Positions 56,412-64,000 of a DNA stretch of 64,000 nucleotides are shown piece by piece. Position 1 is the stretch's first letter, and each line of letters begins with the position of its first letter. The notes beneath the pieces are model-generated. The model did no database searches. It was given only the letters and a program-made list of their open reading frames with translations, and was not told the DNA's origin. The DNA is taken from positions 496,001 to 560,000 of the forward strand of contig NZ_JAUOZU010000001.1 in assembly GCF_030551875.1 (NCBI RefSeq), read 5' to 3'. This DNA comes from Fluviirhizobium alvei. Its GTDB lineage: Bacteria > Pseudomonadota > Alphaproteobacteria > Rhizobiales > Rhizobiaceae. The position numbers and the translations under genes are program-made.

Positions 56412-56449
56412 CGGCCCGGACCGCGCCAAAGCGCTCCGGGCCGTGTTTT
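56412..56449 (+). terminator. Intrinsic terminator of ccrM
   Basis: CGGCCCGGA pairs with TCCGGGCCG over a GC-rich loop (itself able to form GCGC-CAAA-GCGC), followed by TGTTTTC. It starts 70 bp after the ccrM stop and looks like a genuine rho-independent terminator. Confidence 0.75.
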
Positions 56450-56517
56450 CTATCTGTCAGGAAGCCGCAAAACCGGGGCGGTGGACTGGTTTAGCAGAAG
56501 CATTCGGTTGGATGGCT

Positions 56518-56643
56518 CTTCTCCCCTCGGGGAGAAGATGTCCGAAGGACAGATGAGGGGGGGAGCCCTCCAGACACCTGTCACTTCGCCGCAATCCCCC
56601 TCATCCGGCGCTATCGCGCCACCTTCTCCCCGCTGGGGAGAAG
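56518..56643. repeat. RIME-like palindromic repeat after ccrM
   Basis: Two hairpins of the CTTCTCCC...GGGAGAAG type (56518-56537 and 56623-56643) with complementary inner arms (GATGAGGGGGG against CCCCCTCATC) make a ~126-bp palindromic unit like the RIME repeats of rhizobia. It fills most of the 360-bp gene-free stretch between ccrM and the cysteine-rich gene; nothing else was recognised there. Confidence 0.65.
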
Positions 56644-56702
56644 AGTTCACCACGCTTCAACTCGTATTGCGTCCCCGAAGCCGGACAAAATCTATCTGCC
56701 CG

Positions 56703-56885
56703 TTACCGGCGTTCGCCGGGCCGTTCCGCCTGCGGGCGTTTAAGCGTGACGCCTTCGATTTCCGCGAGCGCTTTCCAATCGAGGCATCCGGCCCCCTCCG
56801 AACAGGCGTTGCAATCGCTGCAGCTCGAAACAACCGAACCGTTGACAGTATCCGAATGGGGCAAGTCGCGAACGAAGAGGGTCAT
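56703..56885 (-). CDS. 60-residue cysteine-rich peptide
   Basis: A small gene starting at ATG 56883-56885 with AAGGA about 8 nt upstream inside the end of the aldolase gene, whose stop is 5 bp away. It encodes 60 residues with four cysteines in a compact Cys22-x2-Cys25-x2-Cys28-x5-Cys34 cluster (SSCSDCNACSEGAGCLDW), suited to bind Zn or a Fe-S cluster. The rest is polar. It is the last gene of the dioxygenase-aldolase operon. No family was recognised; a metal-binding partner or electron carrier of the dioxygenase is a guess. Confidence 0.6.
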   Translation of the reverse strand: MTLFVRDLPHSDTVNGSVVSSCSDCNACSEGAGCLDWKALAEIEGVTLKRPQAERPGERR

Positions 56886-56890
56886 GGCAT

Positions 56891-57637
56891 TCAATCCTTG
56901 TAGGAGGGATCGGTCGCGTCGAGACGCGATTTGAGATAGGCGAAATGCTCGAATGCCATGCCGCGATAATCGTCCCAGCCGGCGGCGGTCTTTTCGGCGA
57001 CCTCGTCGGAGAGCACATTGAGCGGCTGACCGGTCGAATAGGCCAGGATCTGGGTCTGCGCCGCCCGTTCGAAGAAATAGAGATCCTCGAAGGCTTCGGC
57101 GACGGTCTGGCCGGCGCAGGCCACACCGTGATTGCCCATCATCAGCGTCTTGTGATTGCCGAGCGATTGCACGAGCCGCATGCCTTCCGCATCCTCGTCG
57201 GCAATGCCGCCGAAGCCGAGATCGACACCGGTGCGGTTGAAGAAACGCGCCGTGTTGTTGTCGAGCGGCTTGAGCGTCGGATCCTTCAGCGTCGACAAAG
57301 CCGTCGAATAGGGCGGGTGGCAATGAAGGAGCACCCGCACCGAAGGCCGTTTTCGGTGGATCGTGCCATGTACGGTCCAGGCCGACGCATCCGGCGCATT
57401 GGGACCCGTCATCACGTCCGGATCGTCGGCATTCAGGAGCAGCAGGTCGCTGGCCCGGATCGACCCGAAATGTTTCCATTTCGGGTTCATCAGGAAGGTC
57501 TTGCCATCGGCTGAGACAGCAGCGCTGAAATGGTTTCCGACCGATTCATGCCAGCCGAACTCGACCGCCAGCCGGAAGGCGGCGGCGAGATCGATGCGCA
57601 GCTGAATCAGGTCGTCGCCCGAAAGATCGCCCGTCAT
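56891..57637 (-). CDS. Class II aldolase/adducin-like protein
   Basis: 248 residues. The fold is recognised by FGWHESVGNHFSAAVS, VRVLLHCHPPYSTALS (zinc ligands His105 and His107) and LMMGNHGVACAGQTVAEAFEDLYFFERAA (third His). The catalytic Glu of fuculose-phosphate aldolase (in its SSEW block) is replaced, since this protein reads DASAWTVHG. It is therefore an adducin-type member whose reaction is uncertain. The ATG overlaps the dioxygenase stop (ATGA), indicating coupling with that enzyme. Confidence 0.9.
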   Translation of the reverse strand: MTGDLSGDDLIQLRIDLAAAFRLAVEFGWHESVGNHFSAAVSADGKTFLMNPKWKHFGSIRASDLLLLNADDPDVMTGPNAPDASAWTVHGTIHRKRPSVRVLLHCHPPYSTALSTLKDPTLKPLDNNTARFFNRTGVDLGFGGIADEDAEGMRLVQSLGNHKTLMMGNHGVACAGQTVAEAFEDLYFFERAAQTQILAYSTGQPLNVLSDEVAEKTAAGWDDYRGMAFEHFAYLKSRLDATDPSYKD

Positions 57638-58788
57638 TTGAAACGGCCTTCCGAGACCAGCGCGCGGTAGGTCGAGCGCATTTCGCCGCGGTCGGCATAG
57701 CAGCCGCGCAGGTAGCGGTCGCCGCTGGTGGCCGAGTAGGCCGAACGGCCATGCACGATGCGGTGATTGTCGAACACGATGCATTCGGTGGCTTCGAGCC
57801 GGAAGCGCATCAGATATTTGTCGGACTGCAGCATGCGGCCGAAGCGGCAGAAGGCCGGGTAATACTTGTCGAGGAAGGCCTGGTCGAGATCGAAAATGTC
57901 GGCCATGTGCTGGCTGATCGTGACGCCCGAGACTTCGCCATGCTGGTCGAGTTCGATCACCCGCTGGCGCGAGCGCATGTCATAGGTGTCATGCTCGCAG
58001 TAATAAGGGATCTCGGTTTCCGACAGCAGCTTGAAATCGTCCGGGAACTGTTCGCGCAGATCATTGGCCACAGCAACGCCATCGAGGAACAGGTTCTGGC
58101 CGCCCTCGACACTGTTGGCGCGCACATGCAGGAACTGCACGCCCGGCGCCACGTCTTCCGCCGGCGTATCGGTATGCATTTCGAGCGCCTTGGCAGTGTA
58201 GGCGAGGTTGGTCGGCTTGATATGCGTCTTGACGTCGAAATATTCGCCGAAGAAGGTCGGTCGTACATGGCCCATCAGGCGCACGAGATCGGTCAGGCCC
58301 TCATGGCTGTCCGGCATCGCGGTAACGATCGCAACACCTTCGACGATCATTGCCTCGAGCCAGGCGGCCACCGCCTTCTTGTCTGCCATCAGCGTCGCAT
58401 GGTCGAAACGGGCGATATCCGGATAATGGTCTGAATACCAGGCGCGGCGCGGCAGGTCGGCCGGGTCGTGGCGCACCTTGCCTTCGCTATACTGGCCGAG
58501 CCAGGCGAGATCATAGCGGCTCTTGTGGCCATCGCCGGCCCAGGTGATCGCGAGCGCGCCGTCTTCGATTGCTGCTTCCGCGGGCTTGGGCGCCGCATCG
58601 AGATGGAAAATGTCGAACACGCGTTCGCGCGTCTGGCTGTCGAACGAACTCGCGCAATTGTCGCGCAGCCAGTAATAATTGAAATAGCCGGTCTTGCCGT
58701 TGGGCAGGGCAACCTCAAGGCCGTTTTCCTTCAACGTGAGAGCCGAGGGGTTGGTGACGCGAGCGTCCATGAATTCATTCCTTTTCAA
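57634..58788 (-). CDS. Gamma-butyrobetaine/trimethyllysine hydroxylase-like 2OG dioxygenase
   Basis: 384 residues. A short N-terminal DUF971-like domain (GYFNYYWLRDNCASSFDSQTRERVFDIFHLD) precedes a TauD/TfdA domain. Iron ligands are His205 and Asp207 (ALEMHTDTPAED) and the distal His346 (DNHRIVHGRSAY). This is the layout of gamma-butyrobetaine and trimethyllysine hydroxylases, which use Fe(II), 2-oxoglutarate and O2. The DUF971 zinc cysteines of those enzymes are mostly missing here (LRDNCASSF has one). It is the first gene of an operon with an adducin-like aldolase and a Cys-rich peptide, divergent from a LysR gene. A trimethylammonium substrate is likely but unproven. Confidence 0.85.
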   Translation of the reverse strand: MKRNEFMDARVTNPSALTLKENGLEVALPNGKTGYFNYYWLRDNCASSFDSQTRERVFDIFHLDAAPKPAEAAIEDGALAITWAGDGHKSRYDLAWLGQYSEGKVRHDPADLPRRAWYSDHYPDIARFDHATLMADKKAVAAWLEAMIVEGVAIVTAMPDSHEGLTDLVRLMGHVRPTFFGEYFDVKTHIKPTNLAYTAKALEMHTDTPAEDVAPGVQFLHVRANSVEGGQNLFLDGVAVANDLREQFPDDFKLLSETEIPYYCEHDTYDMRSRQRVIELDQHGEVSGVTISQHMADIFDLDQAFLDKYYPAFCRFGRMLQSDKYLMRFRLEATECIVFDNHRIVHGRSAYSATSGDRYLRGCYADRGEMRSTYRALVSEGRFK

Positions 58789-58900
58789 CTTATGTAATGT
58801 TGCGGCGCACTTACCAATCGCCTGCTGATATCTGGACGATAATTCCGATTTCGGTTAGGGAGAATATGGGAAATGTTAAATTTAATATAAGCATGGTGTT
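58789..58900. promoter_or_regulatory. Divergent promoter, dioxygenase operon / LysR
   Basis: 112 bp between the two divergent starts. Palindromic pieces include CCGATTTCGG (58845-58854) and TTAAATTTAA (58876-58885), the sort of sites LysR proteins bind. The right half is AT-rich. Confidence 0.4.
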
Positions 58901-59800
58901 ATGATGCCAGATCGCCTGTTGCCCCCCTTGCGGCTGTTGACCGTGTTCGAGACGGTGCTGCGTGCCGGCAACATCCAGCGGGCGGCAGCCGAGCTCAATG
59001 TCACCCAGCCGGCTGTCAGTCAGGCGCTGAAGGCGCTGGAGGATTATGTCGGGCTCAGGCTACTCGATCGCAGCACGCGACCGGCGACACTCACCGAGGC
59101 GGGACGCATCCTGCAGATCGGCGTGACAGAGGGGCTTGATCGCATCGCCGAAGCTGTCGAACAAGTCCGCAATCTCGACCGGGCGGCTGGGCAATCGGTC
59201 ACCATCGCCTGTTCGGTCGGCACCGCCACCTATTGGCTGATGCCGCGTCTGGCCGGTTTTTACACCGAACAGCCCGATATCGCCGTCAACGTTATGACCA
59301 CGCCCGGCTCGCCCGAATTCCAGCCGGGCATGGATCTCGCCATCCGCTACGGCACCGGCAACTGGAAGGATGGCCGCATCGTCAAGCTGTTCGACGAGCG
59401 GGTGGTGCCGGTCTGCAGTCCCGATCTCGCCGCCGAAATCGGTGGCGAAGCCGGCCTCTTACGGGCGACACTTCTCCATGTCCGCAGCAGCGACCGCAGC
59501 TGGTTGACCTGGAAGGACTATTTCGACCTCAACAACCTGCCGGAAAACCGCACGCTCGGCCGCTATTTCACCAACTATATCCAGGCCACGCAGGCCGCCC
59601 TTTCGGGCCAGGGGGTAATGCTGGGCTGGGAATCCAACACCGGCGATCTCGTGCGCGAAGGCCGGCTGGTGACCCTGGGCGGCACGCCCATGGTGCCGAA
59701 GGAAGCGTTCTATCTCGTGGTGCCGGACCGGCGCGACCGCAAACCGGCAAGCGATCTCCTCGAAGCCTGGATCAGGCGGATCGCTGCCGGGCATGGATAG
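58901..59800 (+). CDS. LysR-family regulator of the dioxygenase operon
   Basis: 299 residues. N-terminal helix-turn-helix (LRLLTVFETVLRAGNIQRAAAELNVTQPAVSQALKALEDYVGLRLLDR) and a substrate-binding domain with ACSVGTATYWLMPRLAGFYTEQPDIAVNVMTTPGSPEFQPGMDLAIRYGTGNW, the GcvA type. It most likely activates the divergent dioxygenase/aldolase/Cys-rich operon in response to a substrate. Two ATGs in tandem at 58901 and 58904 leave the first residue uncertain. It ends 24 bp before the end of smc on the opposite strand. Confidence 0.93.
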   Translation: MMPDRLLPPLRLLTVFETVLRAGNIQRAAAELNVTQPAVSQALKALEDYVGLRLLDRSTRPATLTEAGRILQIGVTEGLDRIAEAVEQVRNLDRAAGQSVTIACSVGTATYWLMPRLAGFYTEQPDIAVNVMTTPGSPEFQPGMDLAIRYGTGNWKDGRIVKLFDERVVPVCSPDLAAEIGGEAGLLRATLLHVRSSDRSWLTWKDYFDLNNLPENRTLGRYFTNYIQATQAALSGQGVMLGWESNTGDLVREGRLVTLGGTPMVPKEAFYLVVPDRRDRKPASDLLEAWIRRIAAGHG

Positions 59801-59824
59801 GGTCAGGCAAAAGAAAACAGCACC

Positions 59825-62800
59825 TCAAGCCGCGTCAATCAGTCGTTCAGCAGTTTGCAGATCGACGCTCACGAGGGTGGAAACGCCCTGTTCGGCCATG
59901 GTCACGCCATAGAGGCGGTTCATGCGCGCCATGGTGATCGGATTGTGGGTAATCACCAGAAAGCGCGTTTCGGTGGTGGAGGCCATCTCGTCGAGCAGGT
60001 TGCAATAGCGTTCGACATTATGGTCGTCGAGCGGCGCATCGACTTCGTCCAGGACGCAGATCGGCGCCGGATTGGTGAGAAACACGGCAAAGATCAGCGC
60101 CATGGCGGTCAGCGCCTGTTCGCCGCCGGAAAGCAGCGTCATCGTCTGCGGCTTCTTGCCGGGCGGGCGAGCGAGAATTTCAAGCCCCGCTTCCAAGGGA
60201 TCGTCGCTCTCGATCAGCTGCAACTCCGCCTCTCCACCGTTGAACAGGTGGGTGAAGAGCCGCTTGAACTGGCTGTTGACCTCATCGAAGGCGGCCATCA
60301 ACCGTTCACGGCCCTCGCGATTGAGATTCTGGATCGCCGAACGCAGCTTCTTGATCGCATCGATCACATCATCGCGTTCCTTGATCAGCGCCTCGAGCCG
60401 TTCGCTGAGTTCAGCCTGTTCTTCTTCGGCGCGCAGGTTGACGGCACCCAGCCTTTCGCGCTCCATCTTCAGCCGTTCGAGATCGATCTCGATGCCGCGA
60501 ATGTCAGGCAGGGGAGCATCCGGCGCCAATCCCGTCAGCCGCAACACTTCGTGCGGCGCGCAACTCAGCACTTCGCGGATGCGGACCTCCTGGGCAATCC
60601 GCCATTCGCGGGCCGAAACCAGCCGTTCCTCGATGCGGCCGCGCTTTTCGCGCGCTTCGGCAAGGGCAGCAAGCGCTGAGGATGCGCGGCGATCGGCTTC
60701 GCGTTCCTTGTTTTCCTGCAGCGCCAGCTGGTCGGCAGCGGCCTTGCGGGCGGCGTCCGCCTTGCCGATTTCGGCCACGAGGGCGCGCCTGCGCTCCTCG
60801 AACTCTTCCGGCGCGGCCATGAGATCCTCAAGCTCGATGCGTGCTTCTTCCTCTCGGCCGACCAGCGTCTCGATCTGATGCGCGGCAGAGGCTTCGCGCT
60901 CATGCCACAGCTGGCGTTCCGAGGCGATTGCCGTCAGCCGCCGGCGCCGCGCCTCGTTCTCGCGCGTTTCGGCCTCGTGGGCGGCGCGTGCTTCGGCCAG
61001 TGCCATGCGCTTTTCCGCCACCAGCAGACCCTGCTGCCGCAGCCGGAACTCGAGGCCGGTCAGGTCGGGCGCCTCGGCAAGGGCTATGCGCGCATCCTCC
61101 TCGGCAATGGTCAGTTCCTCGAGGGAGGTTTCGATCGTGTCGGCCTGTTGCACGATCACGTCCTTGCGGCGGGTGAGATCGGCACTCGCCTTCTCCGCCT
61201 CCGCCAGCGCCTCGCGGGCTTCGGCAAGTTTGCGGGAGAGCAGCCTCAGACCGTCGCGGGCATGGGTGAGCGCCATCTCGCGATCGCGCGTTGCTAGGGC
61301 AGCCGCTTCCTGCCGCTCGCTCGCCTCTTCGAGCACATAGCGTGCCTCTTCGCTCTCGGCCTCGAGAGCCGCGAGCCGGTTGCGTTGCTGCAGGCGAAGG
61401 GCTGCCGCACTCGGGGCACCCGCCTTGGTCTCGTGTCCGTCCCAGCGGAAGACGCGGCCCTCGCGCGTCACCAGCCGCTGGCCTGTCGAAAGAAACGGTT
61501 TCAGCCGTTCGCCGGTTGAATCGTCGACCAGACCGATCTGCGCCAGTCGGCGCGCGAGTTCCGGCGGTGCCTTCACATGGTTGCCGAACGGTTCGGCGCC
61601 GGAGGGCAGCGCAGGATCGGCATCGGCCGGTCCCGGCATCGACCAGAAGGCCGGCGCTTCCGGATCAAGCGCCGAATCGAGATCTTCGCCGAGCACGGCG
61701 CCAAGGGCGGCTTCGAGGCCACGGGCGGCAGTGATCCGTTCGGCGACAGCGGCAAAGGCTGAGCTGCCGGTGGCGGCCAACATCTTTTCGATCGTGCGGG
61801 CTTCGGTTTCCAGCATCTGCAGCCGGGCGCGAGCCTGCTCGACCGGCTTGCGTGCTTCGAGTTCGCGTGTCCGAGCATCGGCGAGTGCCTGTTCGGCCTC
61901 GGCCTGGCGCCCTTCGCCATCCTCATAGGCGATTTCCGCTCCTTCGAGATCGCTGCGCCTCTCTTCGGGATCGGGCAGGGCGGCGAGTTTGATGTCGATC
62001 TGGTCGAGCTCGGCGCGAACCTCCTCGCGCTGGCGTTCGAGCCTGAGCTTGCGTTGCGAGAGATCGGCGAGGAACCGTTCAAGCTGCTGGCGGCTGGCGG
62101 CAGCCTCGGCACGTTCGGCCGTCAGCGCTTCCATCGCTGCCTCTTCCGCCGAAACATCGGCGGTGGCGTCGCGCAATGTTTCGGCCAACGTCTCGGCGCG
62201 TTCGGCTGCATCTTCCAGCATCTGGCGCAGCTCTGCCTCTTCCTCGTCAAGCGCAGAAAGCATGCGGCTGTTGCCGGCGATCAGCTGGCGCTCGCGCGAA
62301 ATATCGGCGGAAAGCTGGGCGATGCGGCGTTCGAGATCCTGCCGGCGGCTGTCGAGACGCTTGGCATCCTCGTCAAGCTGGGTGCGGGCGATCGTCAGGC
62401 GCTGCAGGGCGGCGGCGGCTCGTGCTTCGGCATCGCGCAGGTCCGGCAGGCGCAGGCCTTCGATCGCCTGGTCCTTGGCGGCCTGCATCTGCTCCTGCGC
62501 CTTTTCGGCCACATCGTTGGTCGCCTGGTTGAGCGCGCTCTCGGCCTCGCCTTCGGCCTGCTTGGCCTGCGCCCAGCGGATATGCAGGAGCTTGGCTTCT
62601 TCGGCCCGGATGGAGGCCGAAAGCTGCTTGAACCGGTTGGCCTGGCGCGCCTGGCGCTTGAGGCTTTCGATCTGGCTCGAAAGCGTCGCGGTCACATCTT
62701 CCAGCCGCTCGAGATTGGTCTCGGCCGCCCGCATCCTGAGTTCCGCTTCATGACGGCGCGAATGCAGGCCGGAAATGCCGGCGGCCTCTTCGAGCAACTG

Positions 62801-63283
62801 CCGGCGCGCCTGCGGCTTGGCCTGGATCAGTTCGCCGATGCGGCCCTGGCCGACCATGGCAGGCGAGCGAGCACCCGTGGAGGCATCGGCAAACAGAAGC
62901 TGCACGTCACGCGCACGCGCTTCCTTGCCGTTGATGCGATAGACCGATCCCTGTTCGCGTTCGATGCGACGGCTCACCTGCAATTCGTCGGCATCGTTGA
63001 AGGCGGCCGGTGCGCGGCGCTCGCCATTGTCGATGAAGAGGCCCACTTCCGCCGTGTTGCGGGCGGGACGCTGACCCGAGCCCGAGAAGATCACGTCATC
63101 CATGCCCGAGGCGCGCATGTTCTTGTAGGAATTCTCGCCCATCACCCAGCGCAGCGCTTCGACCAGGTTCGACTTGCCGCAACCGTTCGGCCCGACGACG
63201 CCGGTCAGGCCGGGCTCGATCAGGAACTCCGAAGGTTCGACGAAGGATTTGAAGCCGGTCAGGCGCAGTTTGGTGAATTTCAT
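59825..63283 (-). CDS. smc: Chromosome segregation/condensin protein SMC
   Basis: 1152 residues. Walker A GPNGCGKSN is at residues 31-39, long coiled coils (rich in Glu/Ala/Arg) run from ~170-490 and ~660-980, the hinge lies between (FAAVAERITAARGLEAALGAVLGEDLDSALDPE), and the C-terminal head carries the ABC signature LSGGEQALTAMALIFAVF and Walker B ICVLDEVDAPLDDHNVERY. SMC with ScpA and ScpB compacts and segregates DNA. Its length is normal for alphaproteobacteria. The next gene to the right is a DsbA-like gene, the usual rhizobial neighbour, with a repeat element in between. Confidence 0.97.
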   Translation of the reverse strand: MKFTKLRLTGFKSFVEPSEFLIEPGLTGVVGPNGCGKSNLVEALRWVMGENSYKNMRASGMDDVIFSGSGQRPARNTAEVGLFIDNGERRAPAAFNDADELQVSRRIEREQGSVYRINGKEARARDVQLLFADASTGARSPAMVGQGRIGELIQAKPQARRQLLEEAAGISGLHSRRHEAELRMRAAETNLERLEDVTATLSSQIESLKRQARQANRFKQLSASIRAEEAKLLHIRWAQAKQAEGEAESALNQATNDVAEKAQEQMQAAKDQAIEGLRLPDLRDAEARAAAALQRLTIARTQLDEDAKRLDSRRQDLERRIAQLSADISRERQLIAGNSRMLSALDEEEAELRQMLEDAAERAETLAETLRDATADVSAEEAAMEALTAERAEAAASRQQLERFLADLSQRKLRLERQREEVRAELDQIDIKLAALPDPEERRSDLEGAEIAYEDGEGRQAEAEQALADARTRELEARKPVEQARARLQMLETEARTIEKMLAATGSSAFAAVAERITAARGLEAALGAVLGEDLDSALDPEAPAFWSMPGPADADPALPSGAEPFGNHVKAPPELARRLAQIGLVDDSTGERLKPFLSTGQRLVTREGRVFRWDGHETKAGAPSAAALRLQQRNRLAALEAESEEARYVLEEASERQEAAALATRDREMALTHARDGLRLLSRKLAEAREALAEAEKASADLTRRKDVIVQQADTIETSLEELTIAEEDARIALAEAPDLTGLEFRLRQQGLLVAEKRMALAEARAAHEAETRENEARRRRLTAIASERQLWHEREASAAHQIETLVGREEEARIELEDLMAAPEEFEERRRALVAEIGKADAARKAAADQLALQENKEREADRRASSALAALAEAREKRGRIEERLVSAREWRIAQEVRIREVLSCAPHEVLRLTGLAPDAPLPDIRGIEIDLERLKMERERLGAVNLRAEEEQAELSERLEALIKERDDVIDAIKKLRSAIQNLNREGRERLMAAFDEVNSQFKRLFTHLFNGGEAELQLIESDDPLEAGLEILARPPGKKPQTMTLLSGGEQALTAMALIFAVFLTNPAPICVLDEVDAPLDDHNVERYCNLLDEMASTTETRFLVITHNPITMARMNRLYGVTMAEQGVSTLVSVDLQTAERLIDAA

Positions 63284-63343
63284 GCGGCCACCATATCGCT
63301 GGTGATAGCTAGACCATTCACCAAATGCTTTCGGCGTTCAATG

Positions 63344-63499
63344 CCCCTCCCCAACCCCTCCCCACAAGGGGGAGGGGCTAACCCGGCTTTGCCCTCGCAG
63401 GCCCAAACAGACCTTTGAGCAAGGCGAAAGGATGATTTCGGGTGGCGCTGGAGCAGCCAGCTAAGCCCCTCCCCCTTGTGGGGAGGGGTTGGGGAGGGG
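63344..63499. repeat. Perfect 36-bp inverted-repeat element between smc and the DsbA-like gene
   Basis: Arms 63344-63379 and 63464-63499 are exact reverse complements over 36 bp, built from CCCCTCCCC and AAGGGGGAGGGG units, around an 84-bp spacer. It has no reading frame and no transposase. It fills the middle of the 315-bp gap and, if transcribed, would form a very stable hairpin in the 3' region of the DsbA-like message before smc. It is probably a mobile palindromic repeat of the RIME class. Confidence 0.75.
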
Positions 63500-63598
63500 T
63501 TTGCGCCACGAACGTTGAAAGAGGGCGTGATCAGCTTTCCGCAAAACAAAACAGGCGGCAGCCCGAAGGCGCCGCCCGTCATGCAATCAAACGGTGGA

Positions 63599-64000
63599 TC
63601 AAAGAGCGGCGTCGATGAGACCCGACATTTCTTCAACGCTCATTTCCCCAGTATAACGCTGTCCGTTGATGAAGAAGGTGGGTGTGGAGTTGACGCCGAA
63701 TTCCTTGGACGCCGCATCCCGCACCTTGTTCACATCATCCAGAAGCTTCTGGTTCGTCAAGCAGGCTTCGAAGCTCTCCTGTGTAAAACCGGCGAGCTTG
63801 GACATCTGCAGAAGGGCGGCCTTGCCGTCTTCGGCGGTCGCCCAGGTCATCTGGCTGGCAAAGAGCGCCGAAACCATCGGGAAATACTGGCCTTCCGGCG
63901 CGCAGCGCGCCAGCATGATCGCCGCAGCCGCGCGGGTGTCGAGCGGGAATTCGCGGAGCACGAAACGGACCTTGCCGCTATCGACATATTTGGTCTTGAT
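63599..64000 (-). CDS. DsbA-family thiol-disulfide protein (partial)
   Basis: The 5' part is outside the window. The visible ~134 residues read KTKYVDSGKVRFVLREFPLDTRAAAAIMLARC, then MSKLAGFTQESFEACLTNQKLLDDVNKVRDAASKEFGVNSTPTFFINGQRYTGEMSVEEMSGLIDAAL. The VNSTPTFFINGQRY block with cis-Pro is the DsbA/thioredoxin C-terminal signature; the CxxC lies upstream and cannot be seen. Such proteins act in the periplasm. It lies upstream of smc, as in other rhizobia. The stop is TGA at 63599-63601. Confidence 0.9.
   Translation of the reverse strand: MKTKYVDSGKVRFVLREFPLDTRAAAAIMLARCAPEGQYFPMVSALFASQMTWATAEDGKAALLQMSKLAGFTQESFEACLTNQKLLDDVNKVRDAASKEFGVNSTPTFFINGQRYTGEMSVEEMSGLIDAAL

Overview
The window looks like a chromosomal segment of a Rhizobiaceae-type alphaproteobacterium (Rhizobium/Agrobacterium/Sinorhizobium relatives). 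The reasons are a GC-rich sequence, a cell-cycle methyltransferase of the CcrM type near smc and a DsbA-like gene, choline-O-sulfate/choline genes (betC, betB, betA), several palindromic RIME-like intergenic repeats, and proteins of rhizobial type throughout. No tRNA, rRNA, CRISPR array, prophage or complete insertion sequence was recognised.

Layout. 0-7.1 kb: the end of rnhA, a secreted EEP-family hydrolase, an MHYT-GGDEF-EAL protein and the leftward nadA-nadB-nadC operon for quinolinate/NAD synthesis. 7.4-10.9 kb: a rightward group with a DUF2946-like secreted protein, a FixK-like Crp/Fnr regulator, a PepSY membrane protein, a periplasmic PCu(A)C copper chaperone and a small membrane protein; this reads as a copper/metal and respiration-linked module. 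10.9-20.5 kb: a HEAT-like protein, a peroxiredoxin, a stand-alone DsbD-type periplasmic domain, YqgE/AlgH, and a leftward cluster thrC - M16 protease - GNAT - large GGDEF/EAL protein. 20.8-26.6 kb: two lipoproteins, a lipid kinase, a HAD phosphatase and an acyl-CoA synthetase/enoyl-CoA hydratase pair. 26.8-30.9 kb: the K+ transporter kup followed by a KdpD-like kinase lacking the usual N-terminal half and a KdpE-like regulator. 31-34.4 kb: an SRPBCC protein, a quinone oxidoreductase and an EAL-CBS-GGDEF protein.

34.5-46 kb is the osmoprotection region, and the bet genes are scattered. betC lies opposite a LysR gene. Then come a DUF1344 protein, a LuxR-type regulator, an RTX protein and a truncated haemoglobin before betB. 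Between betB and betA sit a 280-bp MITE-like element with 12-bp terminal inverted repeats, a 64-bp broken copy of the betA 5' end, and a three-gene toxin-antitoxin operon pointing away from betA. A lone PIN-domain gene follows betA. 47-53 kb holds two more RTX-type secreted proteins, a DUF4406 protein and a glutathione transferase. No type I secretion transporter is present in the window. A fourth c-di-GMP protein precedes ccrM.

56.7-59.8 kb carries an operon for a gamma-butyrobetaine/trimethyllysine-hydroxylase-like dioxygenase, an adducin-type class II aldolase and a 60-residue cysteine-rich peptide, divergent from a LysR regulator. The window ends with smc, a 36-bp perfect inverted-repeat element and a partial DsbA-like gene.

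The two loci most worth following up are the rearranged betB-betA interval and the dioxygenase/aldolase/Cys-rich-peptide operon. Functions are read from motifs by eye; no database search was possible.
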